In this document: in pieces, positions 41,740-51,178 of the stretch
Layout: each line of letters starts with the position of its first letter
Position numbering within the stretch: the first letter of the stretch is position 1
Origin: Candidatus Competibacter denitrificans Run_A_D11
GTDB taxonomy: Bacteria; Pseudomonadota; Gammaproteobacteria; Competibacterales; Competibacteraceae
NCBI RefSeq assembly: GCF_001051235.1
Contig: NZ_CBTJ020000108.1
Location: 1-64,000, forward strand
DNA length: 64,000 nucleotides
Reading direction: 5' to 3'
The notes under the pieces: generated by a model
Told to the model about the DNA's origin: nothing
What the model saw: the letters and a program-made list of their open reading frames with translations, nothing else
Database searches by the model: none
Translations under genes and position numbers: made by a program

Positions 41740-42170
41740 TGCGAGCGTTGCTTGATGTCAATGTGTTGATCGCTCTCCTGGATGCGGGCCATCTCCATCA
41801 TCGCCTCGCGATGGACTGGCTGACCGCGCAGATCCATGAAGGCTGGGCATCGTGCCCTTTGACTCAAAATGGGTGTATTCGGATTTTTTCACATCCAGCC
41901 TATCCCAATGCGGTGTCCGCTTTTCAAATCGCTAACCGCTTGGCGCAGGCCACCGCGCAAGAAGCTCATGTGTTTTGGCCTGACTCAATCAGTTTATTGG
42001 AGCCACAGCGGCTGGCCTGGGATCGACTACTCAGTTCCCGACAGGTGACGGATGCCTACTTGCTGGCGCTCGCTGTTGCCCATGGGGGGCGTTTAGTCAC
42101 TTTGGATCAGCGTATTCCTGTAGCGGCTGTCTCTAACGCCGAAGCAAAGCATCTGGTCGTCCTTTCTTGA
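41739..42170 (+). CDS. PIN-domain toxin, VapC-like
   Basis: A 143-residue PIN-domain ribonuclease. ALLDVNVLIALLDAGH has the first Asp. ASCPLTQNGCIRIFSH takes the place of the usual Glu motif. QVTDAYLLALAVAHGGRL holds the third acidic site, and LVTLDQRIPV the fourth. The pattern LTQNGxxR is of the VapC subgroup in which the central acidic residue is replaced. It pairs with the RHH antitoxin. It sits next to the ParB gene but faces away, and probably adds stability to the element. Confidence 0.82.
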   Translation: MRALLDVNVLIALLDAGHLHHRLAMDWLTAQIHEGWASCPLTQNGCIRIFSHPAYPNAVSAFQIANRLAQATAQEAHVFWPDSISLLEPQRLAWDRLLSSRQVTDAYLLALAVAHGGRLVTLDQRIPVAAVSNAEAKHLVVLS

Positions 42171-42617
42171 GGTGCTCTGGCCCATTCGGGTCTCCATGCC
42201 AAAGTCTCTTCAGTTTGACTGCCTATGGAAGAAATTTCTGGGGCATTACCATTACCAATCCATTACCCCCGCCCAGATCACCTCTTTAACCTCCTTTCCT
42301 TACATTCGAAAAATTATGCAGGGGGATTATGGCTAATTGGTATAAGAGATTATGGAAATTATGTGGTCTGACTATAAATTGCGTTTTGAACGATGAGCGT
42401 GGTGCGCTGCATTGTGGGGCGGTGGCTTAGGATGACTGGTTTGGCCATCGTCGGCTGCTGGAGCCAATGAGCCATCGGACGCATTCCGAGATAAAAACTT
42501 TTTACTATGAACAACTTAACAAGTCCTCCATGACCGTGTGACTTATAAAAATCAGCCTCCAAAATTCCAGAGCGATTCAGTTTACATCAGCAGTATCGGA
42601 GGTACGTTATCCAGAAC
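42171..42617. other. gap with IS remnant between toxin gene and DISARM
   Basis: No intact gene. The right part (42435-42541) is a remnant of an IS3-type OrfB; the left part (42171-42430) is AT-rich and shows nothing recognisable. Confidence 0.5.
42435..42541 (+). pseudogene. remnant of IS3-type OrfB
   Basis: The frame reads WFGHRRLLEPMSHRTHSE and then FYYEQLNKSSMTV to TGA 42539-42541. It matches the C-terminal WFNHRRLLEPIGYRP stretch of the OrfB at 15641-16537, with changes. Only this tail remains. Confidence 0.7.
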
Positions 42618-43379
42618 TCACGTTAATGACACTATGTTCGTATCAATTAGGGCCTGCAAATGATCTTGCAGCAACATCGGGATTTGACCACCAGTGATGA
42701 GCACGCCAGCTTCCATGTTCTGCTCCATAGCATGACCCGTAAGATTGGCGCTGGTGATGAAACACACGTCACCGTCGGCGACTGCGACCTTGGAATGAAC
42801 TCGCCCGTCCACGAACGGTTCCGCTCGTTTGTGCCAAGCGTAGATCTTCGCGGAAGGAACCAGCGCTCGCATCTTGCCAATCACGTCGAAAGAAATGCTG
42901 CCGCCGTGATTCTGTGACGATTCGAGCAGAATAAAGATACCCACACCTCGCTCGCTCGCATTATTCAATGCCTTCACGATGGTCGAGACATCGTAGGCCA
43001 CGAAACTAGTGACGAACAGAGTTTGCTTGGCCGCGCCGATGACTTGCAGCAGCGCCTGCTCGGTTCGGCGGGCGGAGACGAATGACGTCGTCGGCCCCGT
43101 CCACACGAGTTCGGTGGACTGGTGCCTCGATACGTTCTCGAACGTATGACTGGCGGCGAGCAGCATCGAGGCCAGTTCGCCGGAGCCGATCGACGTGGCT
43201 CGCCACGCATTGACGAGCCGTTCGACGACGGTCTTGGCCGAAGCCGTGCCAACGACGTCCGACAGTGCGACATTCGCCTTCGCATCCTCGATCTTCCGAA
43301 TGCTGCCCGCCAGCGCACGAACCTTCTCCGGCGAAACGAGACAGACCACGGCTGTGACGGCTTCCAGCAGTCTTTCCAT
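42618..43379 (-). CDS. drmC: DISARM protein DrmC, phospholipase D-like
   Basis: A 253-residue protein; I start it at ATG 43379, one base after the drmB stop. The PLD-type catalytic motif is HSKVAVADGDVCFITSANL, an H-x-K-x4-D box followed by Ser-x-Asn, with AMEQNMEAGVLI after it. A half-site earlier (VGIFILLESSQNHGG) precedes it. DrmC is a core DISARM protein, but in tested class 2 systems it is dispensable; that is family knowledge. Last gene of the operon. Confidence 0.85.
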   Translation of the reverse strand: MERLLEAVTAVVCLVSPEKVRALAGSIRKIEDAKANVALSDVVGTASAKTVVERLVNAWRATSIGSGELASMLLAASHTFENVSRHQSTELVWTGPTTSFVSARRTEQALLQVIGAAKQTLFVTSFVAYDVSTIVKALNNASERGVGIFILLESSQNHGGSISFDVIGKMRALVPSAKIYAWHKRAEPFVDGRVHSKVAVADGDVCFITSANLTGHAMEQNMEAGVLITGGQIPMLLQDHLQALIDTNIVSLT

Positions 43380-43380
43380 G

Positions 43381-45237
43381 TCATAGCCCCGAGAAGAACA
43401 CGGCATCCCCTCGGTCGAGGGTCTGCACCAACAACGATCTGTCGAGGTAGCGGTTGCCCCGTTCGCAGGAGGTTTCGGCGACCAAACTGCACGCATGACA
43501 GGCTGCAGCATGGAGCGAACGATCCTTGGCAGGATCATGTTCGGAGCACAGCGGGTCGGACGAGCAGACCTTGGATCGGTTCAGTGCCTGACGGAGCAGC
43601 CGACCGAGGTTTTCCGGTTTGCCCAGATCGACGAGGCCGCCCAGCGTCCCATCAGAATCGGCTGCCGCCGTGTAGATGAGGATGCCCGCCTGGGGATTCG
43701 CATCCGACACGTCGGTGTAGATTCGTTCGCGGATGCTCGCTGCGTTGTAGCCGCATTCCAGCGCCAGTTCGCGGATGAGCAGGTGCGAGAGCGTGTGGAG
43801 CATGGCGTACCGGATGCCGGGGTAGCCCTCGTTCGGATTGAGGTGGCGCGAATTGCGCCATCCACGATGGCCGTCTTCGAGCATCCGATCGACGAGCTTG
43901 ACGCCACTCTGCGCCTCCCACGTCCGCAGCGCCGCTTCATCGAATTGGATGAAGATTCCCTCGCCGTGAACCTGATTCGCAGGAACCCAATCCGGCTTGC
44001 GGCGCGCGAGGCCCGCCATCTGAGGACGCTCACCCGGATCGCTCGATTCTTCGGGAGCCTCCACGCGGGTGAAGCCCAACAAGGCATTCACCTCACGCAG
44101 CCTCTCCAGCAGCAACACTCTGGCGATCCGGCTCTCGAAGCCCGGCGGCGTAGTGACCTTCTTGCTCATGAAGTGCGGGTAGTCCGCAGGCGGGTTGGCC
44201 GCCGTCAGCACTTCCCACTCCGGCCCCTTGATGTCGGCCTCACCAACGACCTCTTGCCCGCCGCCATTGCGATGGGCTTCGATGGCCGCCCAGACATCCG
44301 ACGGCGGGTACTTGTCGATGCCCGGCAAGGCTCCGGTCTTCTTCAATGTCTTCACCGTCACCGCGACGGCGGCCTCCGAATCCAGATCGTCGAAGAACTC
44401 CCATCCGTCCTGAATCAGTTGGCCGAGCGGGTCTTTGGCCTGAGGGATGGCAAGCGCCGACAAGGTGATCGGGAACCAACTGTTCGTCGAACCCAGCAGG
44501 ACTGCCCTCGCTTCCTCGTCGCACTCTTCGTCGAAATGATTGAGGTGAGGATGTCTGCCTCGGCAACTCGGCAGGTTTTCCTTTCCTGCCTTGCCGAAGG
44601 CGTGTGCCATGCTGCGCGATGCGCCGCAGGCATCGCACTTCACCCACAGGTTCTCGGTCTGCAACGAAGCCCCGCTCTCGAAGAAGCGCAGCGTGCCCTT
44701 GCAAGAGTTGTTGCCACCGTGGACGAAGTAATGCCAAGGGAAATCGTCAAGGTGGCCGTCGCGGCAAGCCAAGAGAAAACGCGCCGGAACGGCGTCGGCG
44801 TCCTTCGAGGACTGGTCGCCTTTGGAGCCACGACACCCCTTGTGGACGAAGCGGGTTCGTTCCGGACGGAAGCGGTTTTCCTTGATCTCGAACAGCCCCG
44901 CGTCGAAGGGCGACAGCAGACCGCACTTCACGCAGCGCATCCAGCGCGGAAACGGGCGGACGGGAACACCGATGTTCGCCTCCGCCGACCAAGGATCGAC
45001 CAGTTCACTCTTCTGGAACGGCGGCACGCGCAGGTTCTCCACCTGCGACCCGAGAACCTTGCGGACGGCGGCGAGCAGGCGGGGCTCGCCGATGGGCTGG
45101 CACCTGACTTTCTCCCACTGATCGATGCCCAGTGTCACCACCGAGAGGCTCGGCAGATCGATCAGTGCGCCCGGCCCGTATGTCCAGAGCAGTTGGCTGG
45201 GGCGGACTTCCCCGACGGGTGTTCGATTCGTGGTCAT
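43381..45237 (-). CDS. drmB: DISARM protein DrmB, DUF1998
   Basis: A 618-residue protein starting 2 bases after the drmA stop. The N-terminal half has zinc-type cysteine pairs (RCVKCGLLSPFD, VKCDACGASRSM). The C-terminal third carries the DUF1998 block: YAMLHTLSHLLIRELAL, then GILIYTAAADSDGTLGGLV and the cysteine run CHACSLVAETSCERGN. DrmB works with the DrmA helicase as the DISARM core, binding DNA. Gap of one base to drmC suggests coupled translation. Long open frames on the opposite strand are shadows of its codon bias. Confidence 0.9.
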   Translation of the reverse strand: MTTNRTPVGEVRPSQLLWTYGPGALIDLPSLSVVTLGIDQWEKVRCQPIGEPRLLAAVRKVLGSQVENLRVPPFQKSELVDPWSAEANIGVPVRPFPRWMRCVKCGLLSPFDAGLFEIKENRFRPERTRFVHKGCRGSKGDQSSKDADAVPARFLLACRDGHLDDFPWHYFVHGGNNSCKGTLRFFESGASLQTENLWVKCDACGASRSMAHAFGKAGKENLPSCRGRHPHLNHFDEECDEEARAVLLGSTNSWFPITLSALAIPQAKDPLGQLIQDGWEFFDDLDSEAAVAVTVKTLKKTGALPGIDKYPPSDVWAAIEAHRNGGGQEVVGEADIKGPEWEVLTAANPPADYPHFMSKKVTTPPGFESRIARVLLLERLREVNALLGFTRVEAPEESSDPGERPQMAGLARRKPDWVPANQVHGEGIFIQFDEAALRTWEAQSGVKLVDRMLEDGHRGWRNSRHLNPNEGYPGIRYAMLHTLSHLLIRELALECGYNAASIRERIYTDVSDANPQAGILIYTAAADSDGTLGGLVDLGKPENLGRLLRQALNRSKVCSSDPLCSEHDPAKDRSLHAAACHACSLVAETSCERGNRYLDRSLLVQTLDRGDAVFFSGL

Positions 45238-45239
45238 GG

Positions 45240-48200
45240 TCAGTCCTCATCCTTCGGCACCGGACGCGGCTTCCACCCGTGGTCGTCCGAGATGTGCCCC
45301 GTATTCATGATCAGGCGCACGCCCGGCTCCACTTCACGCATCGACATCGGAACCGTCCAGTTGTCCCAAGCATGGATGCCCGGCGACTTGAGCAGCCCGA
45401 CCATCGTCGCCGCCTGTGCGCCTCGCTTTTCGTAGGCCAACATCCGGCCGGGAACGCTCACTTCCTTCGCCCATTCGTCCGCACGCTCCTTCAGCTCACG
45501 CTCGGCCAGACTCTTGATGGTGGTCGTATCGCTGACGTTCCATGCACGCCTGACCAGCACATCGATGGCGTCAAGGATCTCCGGCTTGTCGGACTTATCC
45601 AACTCGCCCGCGCCCACGTTCGGGCTGAAGGCGTCGTTATCCAGGCGCATCAGGCTCAGGAGCGCGCCGGTCAGGCCCCGATCCATGGCACGTGGCGAGA
45701 ATGGCGTCACGGACTGCGCTTCCACATGCTTGTAGAAGGTGGCGTGGTAGTGCTCGAAGGTTTCGTAGTGCGAGAGGTCGCGCGGACGTGCCCATGTGAG
45801 CACCGTGCAAACCAAGCCGGGGAAGGAGCGCCCCACGCGGCTGGTGGCCTGGATGTATTCCGCCGTGCCCTTGGGCTGGCCGTTGACCGCCATCAGGCCC
45901 AAGCGATTCACGTCCACACCGACCGACAGCATGTTGGTTGCCAACACCACGTCGATCGCGCGGGTGTCGCCTTCGTTCCATTTCGTCACGTACTTCCCGG
46001 CACTCGCATCGAACGCGGCCTTGAACTTGACCTCGAGATCGTCGAGGTACTTCGGGATATCCTGACTGGAGACGCGTGACGTCAGCTCGCGGATGTTGTT
46101 GACGCTGCGCTGTGCGAGCGCGGGCCGTTCGACCATACTCATCTGGACGCGGTAGGAACGCGTCTGCACGTCGTCCTCGGCCAAACGTCGCATGCCGCCC
46201 AACTCGCGCAGCGAATTGAAATAGCCGACCATGGTCATGTACGGATCGGCGGGCTCACCGAAACGGTCGAACAGCGCCTGCGCTGCAGTGAGGAAGGCGG
46301 TATAGACGCGAATCAGCATCGCGGGCCGCGAACTGCCGGGCGAACACACGCCGAGATAGCGGCGTCCGGGCCGCTCTTCGATCGGACGCTGCACCGAGAA
46401 GTAGTTGTCCTCCACGTCCAAGCCGTGCGGCGGGAACACCGACACACGCCGCATGAACACGTTGTTTACCTGTTCCTTGACTTTGCGCACGGTCGCCGTG
46501 GACGCGACGATCTTCGGCTTGACCGTCTTGTCATCCAACGTCCACCCACACAGCTCATCCACGGCGGATTCGTACAGGCCGACCATCGTGCCCAGCGGGC
46601 CGCTGATGAGGTGGAACTCGTCTTGGATGATCAGATCGGGCGGCCGGATCGGCGCAACGTTTCTGACCTTGACGGCAGGCAGACCCTTCCCGGCGGTGTG
46701 ATTGCCAGTGCAGCAGTCCGCTTTGTGCCACAGCAGACCGTGGCGCTCGCATTCCTGGCTCACCCGACCGAATAGCGTGCGCACCTGTCCCCGCCACGCC
46801 ATCATGGCGAATTTGTCCACGGTGGCGATCATCATCGTCGGCGGGCGGTGGTAGATCTCTTCGTCCACTGTCAACACTGGGATGCCGGGGTGCGGGAGCT
46901 TGGCGGATTTACCGCGAGAGAACTCGCAGCGACCTTTCTTGTCGCCGCAGTAGACCAAGGTGCGCCCTCGATCCTTGTCCACATCCACTTCGCGTCCCGG
47001 CGCAATGTCCGAGCCGCACCACGGACAACTGGTCAGTTGCGCAGGAGACGTTGCCCCGGCGTGATTCCTGCCGGGATTGCGGATGTCCTCGATGGCGCGG
47101 TGACTGTCTTCGGTCGTGCCCGGTGTCACCTTGTTGCCGACCCACAGGCCGATGGTGAAAGGCTCATGGCCCAAGGACGAATCACCAGCTACCAACGCAT
47201 CGCGCCGCAGCACCTCCATCGCGCAGATCAACGCAGTAGCGCGCTGGAATTGCTGCAAGGTCAGCAGGCGCAGCGTGTAGCGCATGATCACGGCGAGGCC
47301 ACGAGAGGCGTCGTAGCCACCGAGCTTGCCTTGCAGGCGTCGGATCGCCATGGTGAACGCCGCCACGCCAAGGTATGCCTCGGTCTTGCCACCACCGGTG
47401 GGGAACCACAGCAGATCGGCATGGGCTTCCATCGGCTGCACGCGATCCGGATTCGTTGGATCGGCCAGCGATGGAATCGACAGCAGCAGGAACGCCAACT
47501 GGAAAGGACGCCAGCTACGGTTCTTCGGCAGATCGAATTGATCTACGGAGACGTCCCGGCCTCGCCGTACTTCGAGCGCGTACTGGCTGCGCACGCGCTG
47601 GATGGCCATCGCCTTGTTGGCGAAACGGAAAGCCGCCAGTGCCTTTTCATCGCTCTTCAGCGTGTCGATGCCCTGCTGTAGACGCTTCTGGATTTCCTGA
47701 CACCGATCCAACGCCTGTGCAGCCGAAGTGTCATACCCGACCACGTCCTCGCCGATGCGGACGCGCTGCTCGGCGATCCACGCGGTGTAGTCGTTCGTCA
47801 GTACGTTCAGGGCGGCGACCAACTCATCGACGCCCAATGTGGCGAGGCGCTGCATGTCGAGCAGACCGCTCGCCACCATCGCCTTCATCGCTGGGCGGTC
47901 TGCGGCGTCGAGTCCCGGTGTCTCCGTGACCTGCACTTCGTATTGAGGCAGCACGGTAGTGCGCACTTCGGTGGCCAGATTCACGTCGTCCGCCGTCTCG
48001 GCATGGACGGCGACGCCGTGTCCGACCGCGAACTCCACGCGGTTGCGGTAGATCATTTCCAGCGATTCACGCTCGGCATCCATGCCGTCGGCATTCAACA
48101 CGGGGCGGCGGCGGAAGATGGCGCGATTGGAAGCCTCCGCTTCCGCGCGCACGATCAGTTCCGGTTGGAACAACCACGCGGTATCGCGGTTGGCGTCGGG

Positions 48201-49211
48201 CTCCTCCTGGGCGTTGATCAGAAACAGCGTCACCAAACGGTCGCCGTTGGTGTTCTTGGCACGGATGGAACCCTGTATCCGCACAGCCGGACGATTCGCG
48301 TCCGGTGCCTGATGAGGAATCAAGCCTTCGGTGAGCGGCAGCACCAGCTTCCCGCCGCAGGGGATGCGTTGCCAAACCTTGGCTTTCTGTCCGCTGGGGC
48401 GCGTCAGCTCATGTTCCTCGTTTGGAACTCGCTCGTAGCTTCCCCAGGCCGCCTCTATCTCGATGCGCTCGACGTCGCCATCGACGCAGAAGGTCATGCC
48501 GAAGCTGCTCGGCACCAGTGACTGATTGCTGGCGGCTTCGATCTCGTCCGTCGAGTCGGCCTCAGGCTCCACCCGTCCGGTCGCCGTCCCAAACTCTGCA
48601 CCGGGTTCGTGCTGGCCGGGCACGATGGGATCGGAGGGTTCCTCGACCTCGTCCTCAGCCAACGGGCCTTCCAACCCCTCGATGCCGCCCTTGGCATCCT
48701 CACGCGGTGCCAGCTTGCCGACCAGATAGCGGTCTCGCACGCCCATGTCCACGATGCGCTCGTGCGGGCCGCCCGCCGGACCGAGCAGGTCGTCCACAAC
48801 GGCAAGTTGCAGCAGCTCGCGGATGTAGGTTCGATCCTCGACCGGCGGCACTCCGTCCACCGTCTGGCGCAGCGCCGTGGACAAGGCCGCGACGAATTCC
48901 TCCCACTGGATGCGACCGATGCTTCCCGACGACGGCGGAGCCAGGGAGACGCTGGCGACCGGCACCGGAGCGTTGATGACGGACACCTGATCGAAGAATA
49001 GAGTGGTGGTTTCTAGGTCGGAGCGAACTCGCAGCGCACGCCCGGCACGGGTGATCTCCCCGGTGGGGTTCAGCACGATCACCCAATCGTCATCGGCGAC
49101 GGCCTGATACAGGGAGCGATCACCCTTCGAGACCAGCGTGTAAGGCGCGAGCCTGCGATCGGTGCCGAGACCTTGGTCGATGGCGATCCATGCGTTTGGA
49201 GTTCTTGTCAT
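45240..49211 (-). CDS. drmA: DISARM helicase DrmA
   Basis: A 1323-residue superfamily 2 helicase-like protein. Walker A is WFPTGGGKTEAYLG near residue 610; motif II is the unusual LIIQDEFHLISGPLG near 880; AVNGQPKGTAEYIQATSRVG and SFPGLVCTVL hold motif VI. A zinc cluster (CPWCGSDIAPG, then CGDKKGRCEFSRG) lies in the middle. DrmA with DrmB loads on DNA with 5' overhangs in known systems. The start overlaps the stop of the ATPase gene by ATGA. Confidence 0.9.
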   Translation of the reverse strand: MTRTPNAWIAIDQGLGTDRRLAPYTLVSKGDRSLYQAVADDDWVIVLNPTGEITRAGRALRVRSDLETTTLFFDQVSVINAPVPVASVSLAPPSSGSIGRIQWEEFVAALSTALRQTVDGVPPVEDRTYIRELLQLAVVDDLLGPAGGPHERIVDMGVRDRYLVGKLAPREDAKGGIEGLEGPLAEDEVEEPSDPIVPGQHEPGAEFGTATGRVEPEADSTDEIEAASNQSLVPSSFGMTFCVDGDVERIEIEAAWGSYERVPNEEHELTRPSGQKAKVWQRIPCGGKLVLPLTEGLIPHQAPDANRPAVRIQGSIRAKNTNGDRLVTLFLINAQEEPDANRDTAWLFQPELIVRAEAEASNRAIFRRRPVLNADGMDAERESLEMIYRNRVEFAVGHGVAVHAETADDVNLATEVRTTVLPQYEVQVTETPGLDAADRPAMKAMVASGLLDMQRLATLGVDELVAALNVLTNDYTAWIAEQRVRIGEDVVGYDTSAAQALDRCQEIQKRLQQGIDTLKSDEKALAAFRFANKAMAIQRVRSQYALEVRRGRDVSVDQFDLPKNRSWRPFQLAFLLLSIPSLADPTNPDRVQPMEAHADLLWFPTGGGKTEAYLGVAAFTMAIRRLQGKLGGYDASRGLAVIMRYTLRLLTLQQFQRATALICAMEVLRRDALVAGDSSLGHEPFTIGLWVGNKVTPGTTEDSHRAIEDIRNPGRNHAGATSPAQLTSCPWCGSDIAPGREVDVDKDRGRTLVYCGDKKGRCEFSRGKSAKLPHPGIPVLTVDEEIYHRPPTMMIATVDKFAMMAWRGQVRTLFGRVSQECERHGLLWHKADCCTGNHTAGKGLPAVKVRNVAPIRPPDLIIQDEFHLISGPLGTMVGLYESAVDELCGWTLDDKTVKPKIVASTATVRKVKEQVNNVFMRRVSVFPPHGLDVEDNYFSVQRPIEERPGRRYLGVCSPGSSRPAMLIRVYTAFLTAAQALFDRFGEPADPYMTMVGYFNSLRELGGMRRLAEDDVQTRSYRVQMSMVERPALAQRSVNNIRELTSRVSSQDIPKYLDDLEVKFKAAFDASAGKYVTKWNEGDTRAIDVVLATNMLSVGVDVNRLGLMAVNGQPKGTAEYIQATSRVGRSFPGLVCTVLTWARPRDLSHYETFEHYHATFYKHVEAQSVTPFSPRAMDRGLTGALLSLMRLDNDAFSPNVGAGELDKSDKPEILDAIDVLVRRAWNVSDTTTIKSLAERELKERADEWAKEVSVPGRMLAYEKRGAQAATMVGLLKSPGIHAWDNWTVPMSMREVEPGVRLIMNTGHISDDHGWKPRPVPKDED

Positions 49212-51178
49212 ACCTCGGCTACCTCAAATCCTGTCCACGATCTTTTCGAGCTTGTCGAGCGCCTTGCTCTGGAATAGGCCTCCTGCGCGCCACGGATCAG
49301 GGTGCCGTAATGGACGATACGACTGCCCGGTGAGATTGATGCCATTGACGACTTGAGGCGATCCGGGTTGGATGCTTCTTCGTCGACGGCCTTGCCGAGG
49401 ACGAAGATCACCTCGATGTCGGGACTGGTCTGGTTCTGCTCACGCAAAATCTTCATCAGCTTGTCGACATAGGTTTGGCCTTGCTCCACCAGTTCGAGCA
49501 AGCCCATCTTGCGGCCGACCTTCTTCAGTTCGACGATGACGTGCTTGCCTGCATTGGTGCGGTAGGCGATGTCGACACGGCCCAGGCGCTCTTTCTCGGT
49601 CATGTCTTCGATCAGCACGCCTTCCGTCGTCAAGCGCGACTCCATAATCGGGCTGCCCGTGGCGCGTTCCCACGCAGGATCGAGCAGCCAGAGATGGTCG
49701 AACAGGTACTTCTGGAGCACCCGTTCCTTCGCGTCTTCGTCGATGATGGTTTGAAAGTCGCGGATCGCGTCCAGACGCGACTTCACGATGTCGCGGTAGA
49801 GCGAGGCTTCCAATGAGTCCCGGTCGGCGAGCACGGCCAGCAGCCGGTCTGCGCTCTCCACGCTCGTCACGAACTCCTCCGCCGAGCCGCGCAACTTCAT
49901 GCGCTCGAAAGCCAGGATGCCGTGCCGGTACATGAGCTTGCGGTCGTCTTCGTCATCGACCGGCAGCGCACTCAGTTTGGCGATCAGCGTCTCCGCGCTC
50001 TTCCTGTAGCCCTCAGGCAGCGTCTCCAGCCACTCGGCGAGGGCTGGAGATGTTTCCTTCGCCTTCTCAACCTCGTGCTTCCTGCGCCATTCGTTCCTGC
50101 GCTTTTCGAGCTTGTTGAGCTGTGATCCGAGGAAAGAGATCAACTGGATGTACCGCTCGTCGTCCTCTTGCACGCGCTGGCGGTCGCTGGTGGCGATGTC
50201 CGGCTGATCGTCGGCATCGAGGAAGTCCGCCTCGATCTGCCCGGTGAGATATTTCGTGTAGAGCCGTCCGTCGTTCAGACGGTCGAGCACGTTTTCATGA
50301 AACAGGCGGCCTCGGGCGAAGACCACGATGCCGTTGAGATTGCCAGCTTCGTCGTCGTCGAGGTCCTTGGGCTTGCGTGCGGTGCCGAGCCAGCCGCTCA
50401 CGCGCCATGCCGAATCCCACGCATCGAAGCGGGCAGACAGCGATTCGCGCTCCATGACGTGTGAGATGGTGTTGGCCTCTGGTTCGTGACCCTCGAACGT
50501 CCAGAGGAACTGGACTTTGGGCAAGTCGCCGCGATCGGCCGCCGTGATGGGCTGACCGTCGATCTTGATCTCGAAGCCGTTGGCCTGACCGATGATCGAG
50601 AAGCGCCGGGCGAGGCGTTTGCGCAACGCGCTCACCCCCTTGCCGAGGCGCTGCCGCTTGATTTCGTGCAGCACGATCTTCGTACCCCGCGTCACGGTGA
50701 GCGTTTCGCTCGCCAGAGGCTCTGGGTGGTATGGGCGCTTTTCCTGCACTGCCTCGTGAATGCCCGGCACGCTCATGCGAAAGCCGTGCGTGTCACCGTT
50801 CTTGGAGGACTGCACCTCGATGACGTTTGCGATCGAGAACAGCGACAGCTTGCCCAGGCCCTTGCGGCCCATGGCCGGGCGGCCCTTGGCGGTCCTGCGC
50901 CCATGCTCCGCGTCCTCGTCGCGGCGGCGATAGCCGACACGCAGGTACTTGCCGTTCAGGTCATCGACGGACATGCCGATGCCATCGTCTTCGATCTCGA
51001 TCCATTCGCTGTTTGGATCGACGCGAATCTGCACACTCGACGCATCCGCGTCCCATGCGTTGGCCACCGCTTCGGTCAGGACGGCGGCGATGTTGCTGTA
51101 GAGGTTGATGCCGAGGTGTTCGAGGACGTTGAGATCGACGGTCATCTCGAACGTCGGCGTGGCTTGGGTTCGAGTCAT
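49208..51178 (-). CDS. GHKL ATPase fused to PD-(D/E)XK nuclease, DISARM-associated
   Basis: A 656-residue protein with ATGA overlaps to drmMI before and drmA after it. The N-terminal GHKL ATPase fold is clear: LTEAVANAWDADASSVQI (N-box with Asn), IEIEDDGIGMSVDDLNGKYL (G1 box), then GRKGLGKLSLFSIA (G2 box), as in MORC and Hsp90-type ATPases. The middle is helical. The C-terminal 150 residues are a nuclease: WLLDPAWERATGSP, then GRVDIAYRTNAGKHVIVELK (Asp and Glu-x-Lys) and ELVEQGQTYVDKL. This is not one of the five core genes I know from class 1 DISARM, yet its overlaps make it part of the operon. Role inferred: nuclease effector or switch. Confidence 0.8.
   Translation of the reverse strand: MTRTQATPTFEMTVDLNVLEHLGINLYSNIAAVLTEAVANAWDADASSVQIRVDPNSEWIEIEDDGIGMSVDDLNGKYLRVGYRRRDEDAEHGRRTAKGRPAMGRKGLGKLSLFSIANVIEVQSSKNGDTHGFRMSVPGIHEAVQEKRPYHPEPLASETLTVTRGTKIVLHEIKRQRLGKGVSALRKRLARRFSIIGQANGFEIKIDGQPITAADRGDLPKVQFLWTFEGHEPEANTISHVMERESLSARFDAWDSAWRVSGWLGTARKPKDLDDDEAGNLNGIVVFARGRLFHENVLDRLNDGRLYTKYLTGQIEADFLDADDQPDIATSDRQRVQEDDERYIQLISFLGSQLNKLEKRRNEWRRKHEVEKAKETSPALAEWLETLPEGYRKSAETLIAKLSALPVDDEDDRKLMYRHGILAFERMKLRGSAEEFVTSVESADRLLAVLADRDSLEASLYRDIVKSRLDAIRDFQTIIDEDAKERVLQKYLFDHLWLLDPAWERATGSPIMESRLTTEGVLIEDMTEKERLGRVDIAYRTNAGKHVIVELKKVGRKMGLLELVEQGQTYVDKLMKILREQNQTSPDIEVIFVLGKAVDEEASNPDRLKSSMASISPGSRIVHYGTLIRGAQEAYSRARRSTSSKRSWTGFEVAEV

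Noticed and set aside
43495..45435. 646-residue open frame on the plus strand opposite drmB
   Set aside because: Its codons are the complement of the strongly biased drmB frame, it has no ribosome site or motif, and drmB is clearly the gene.
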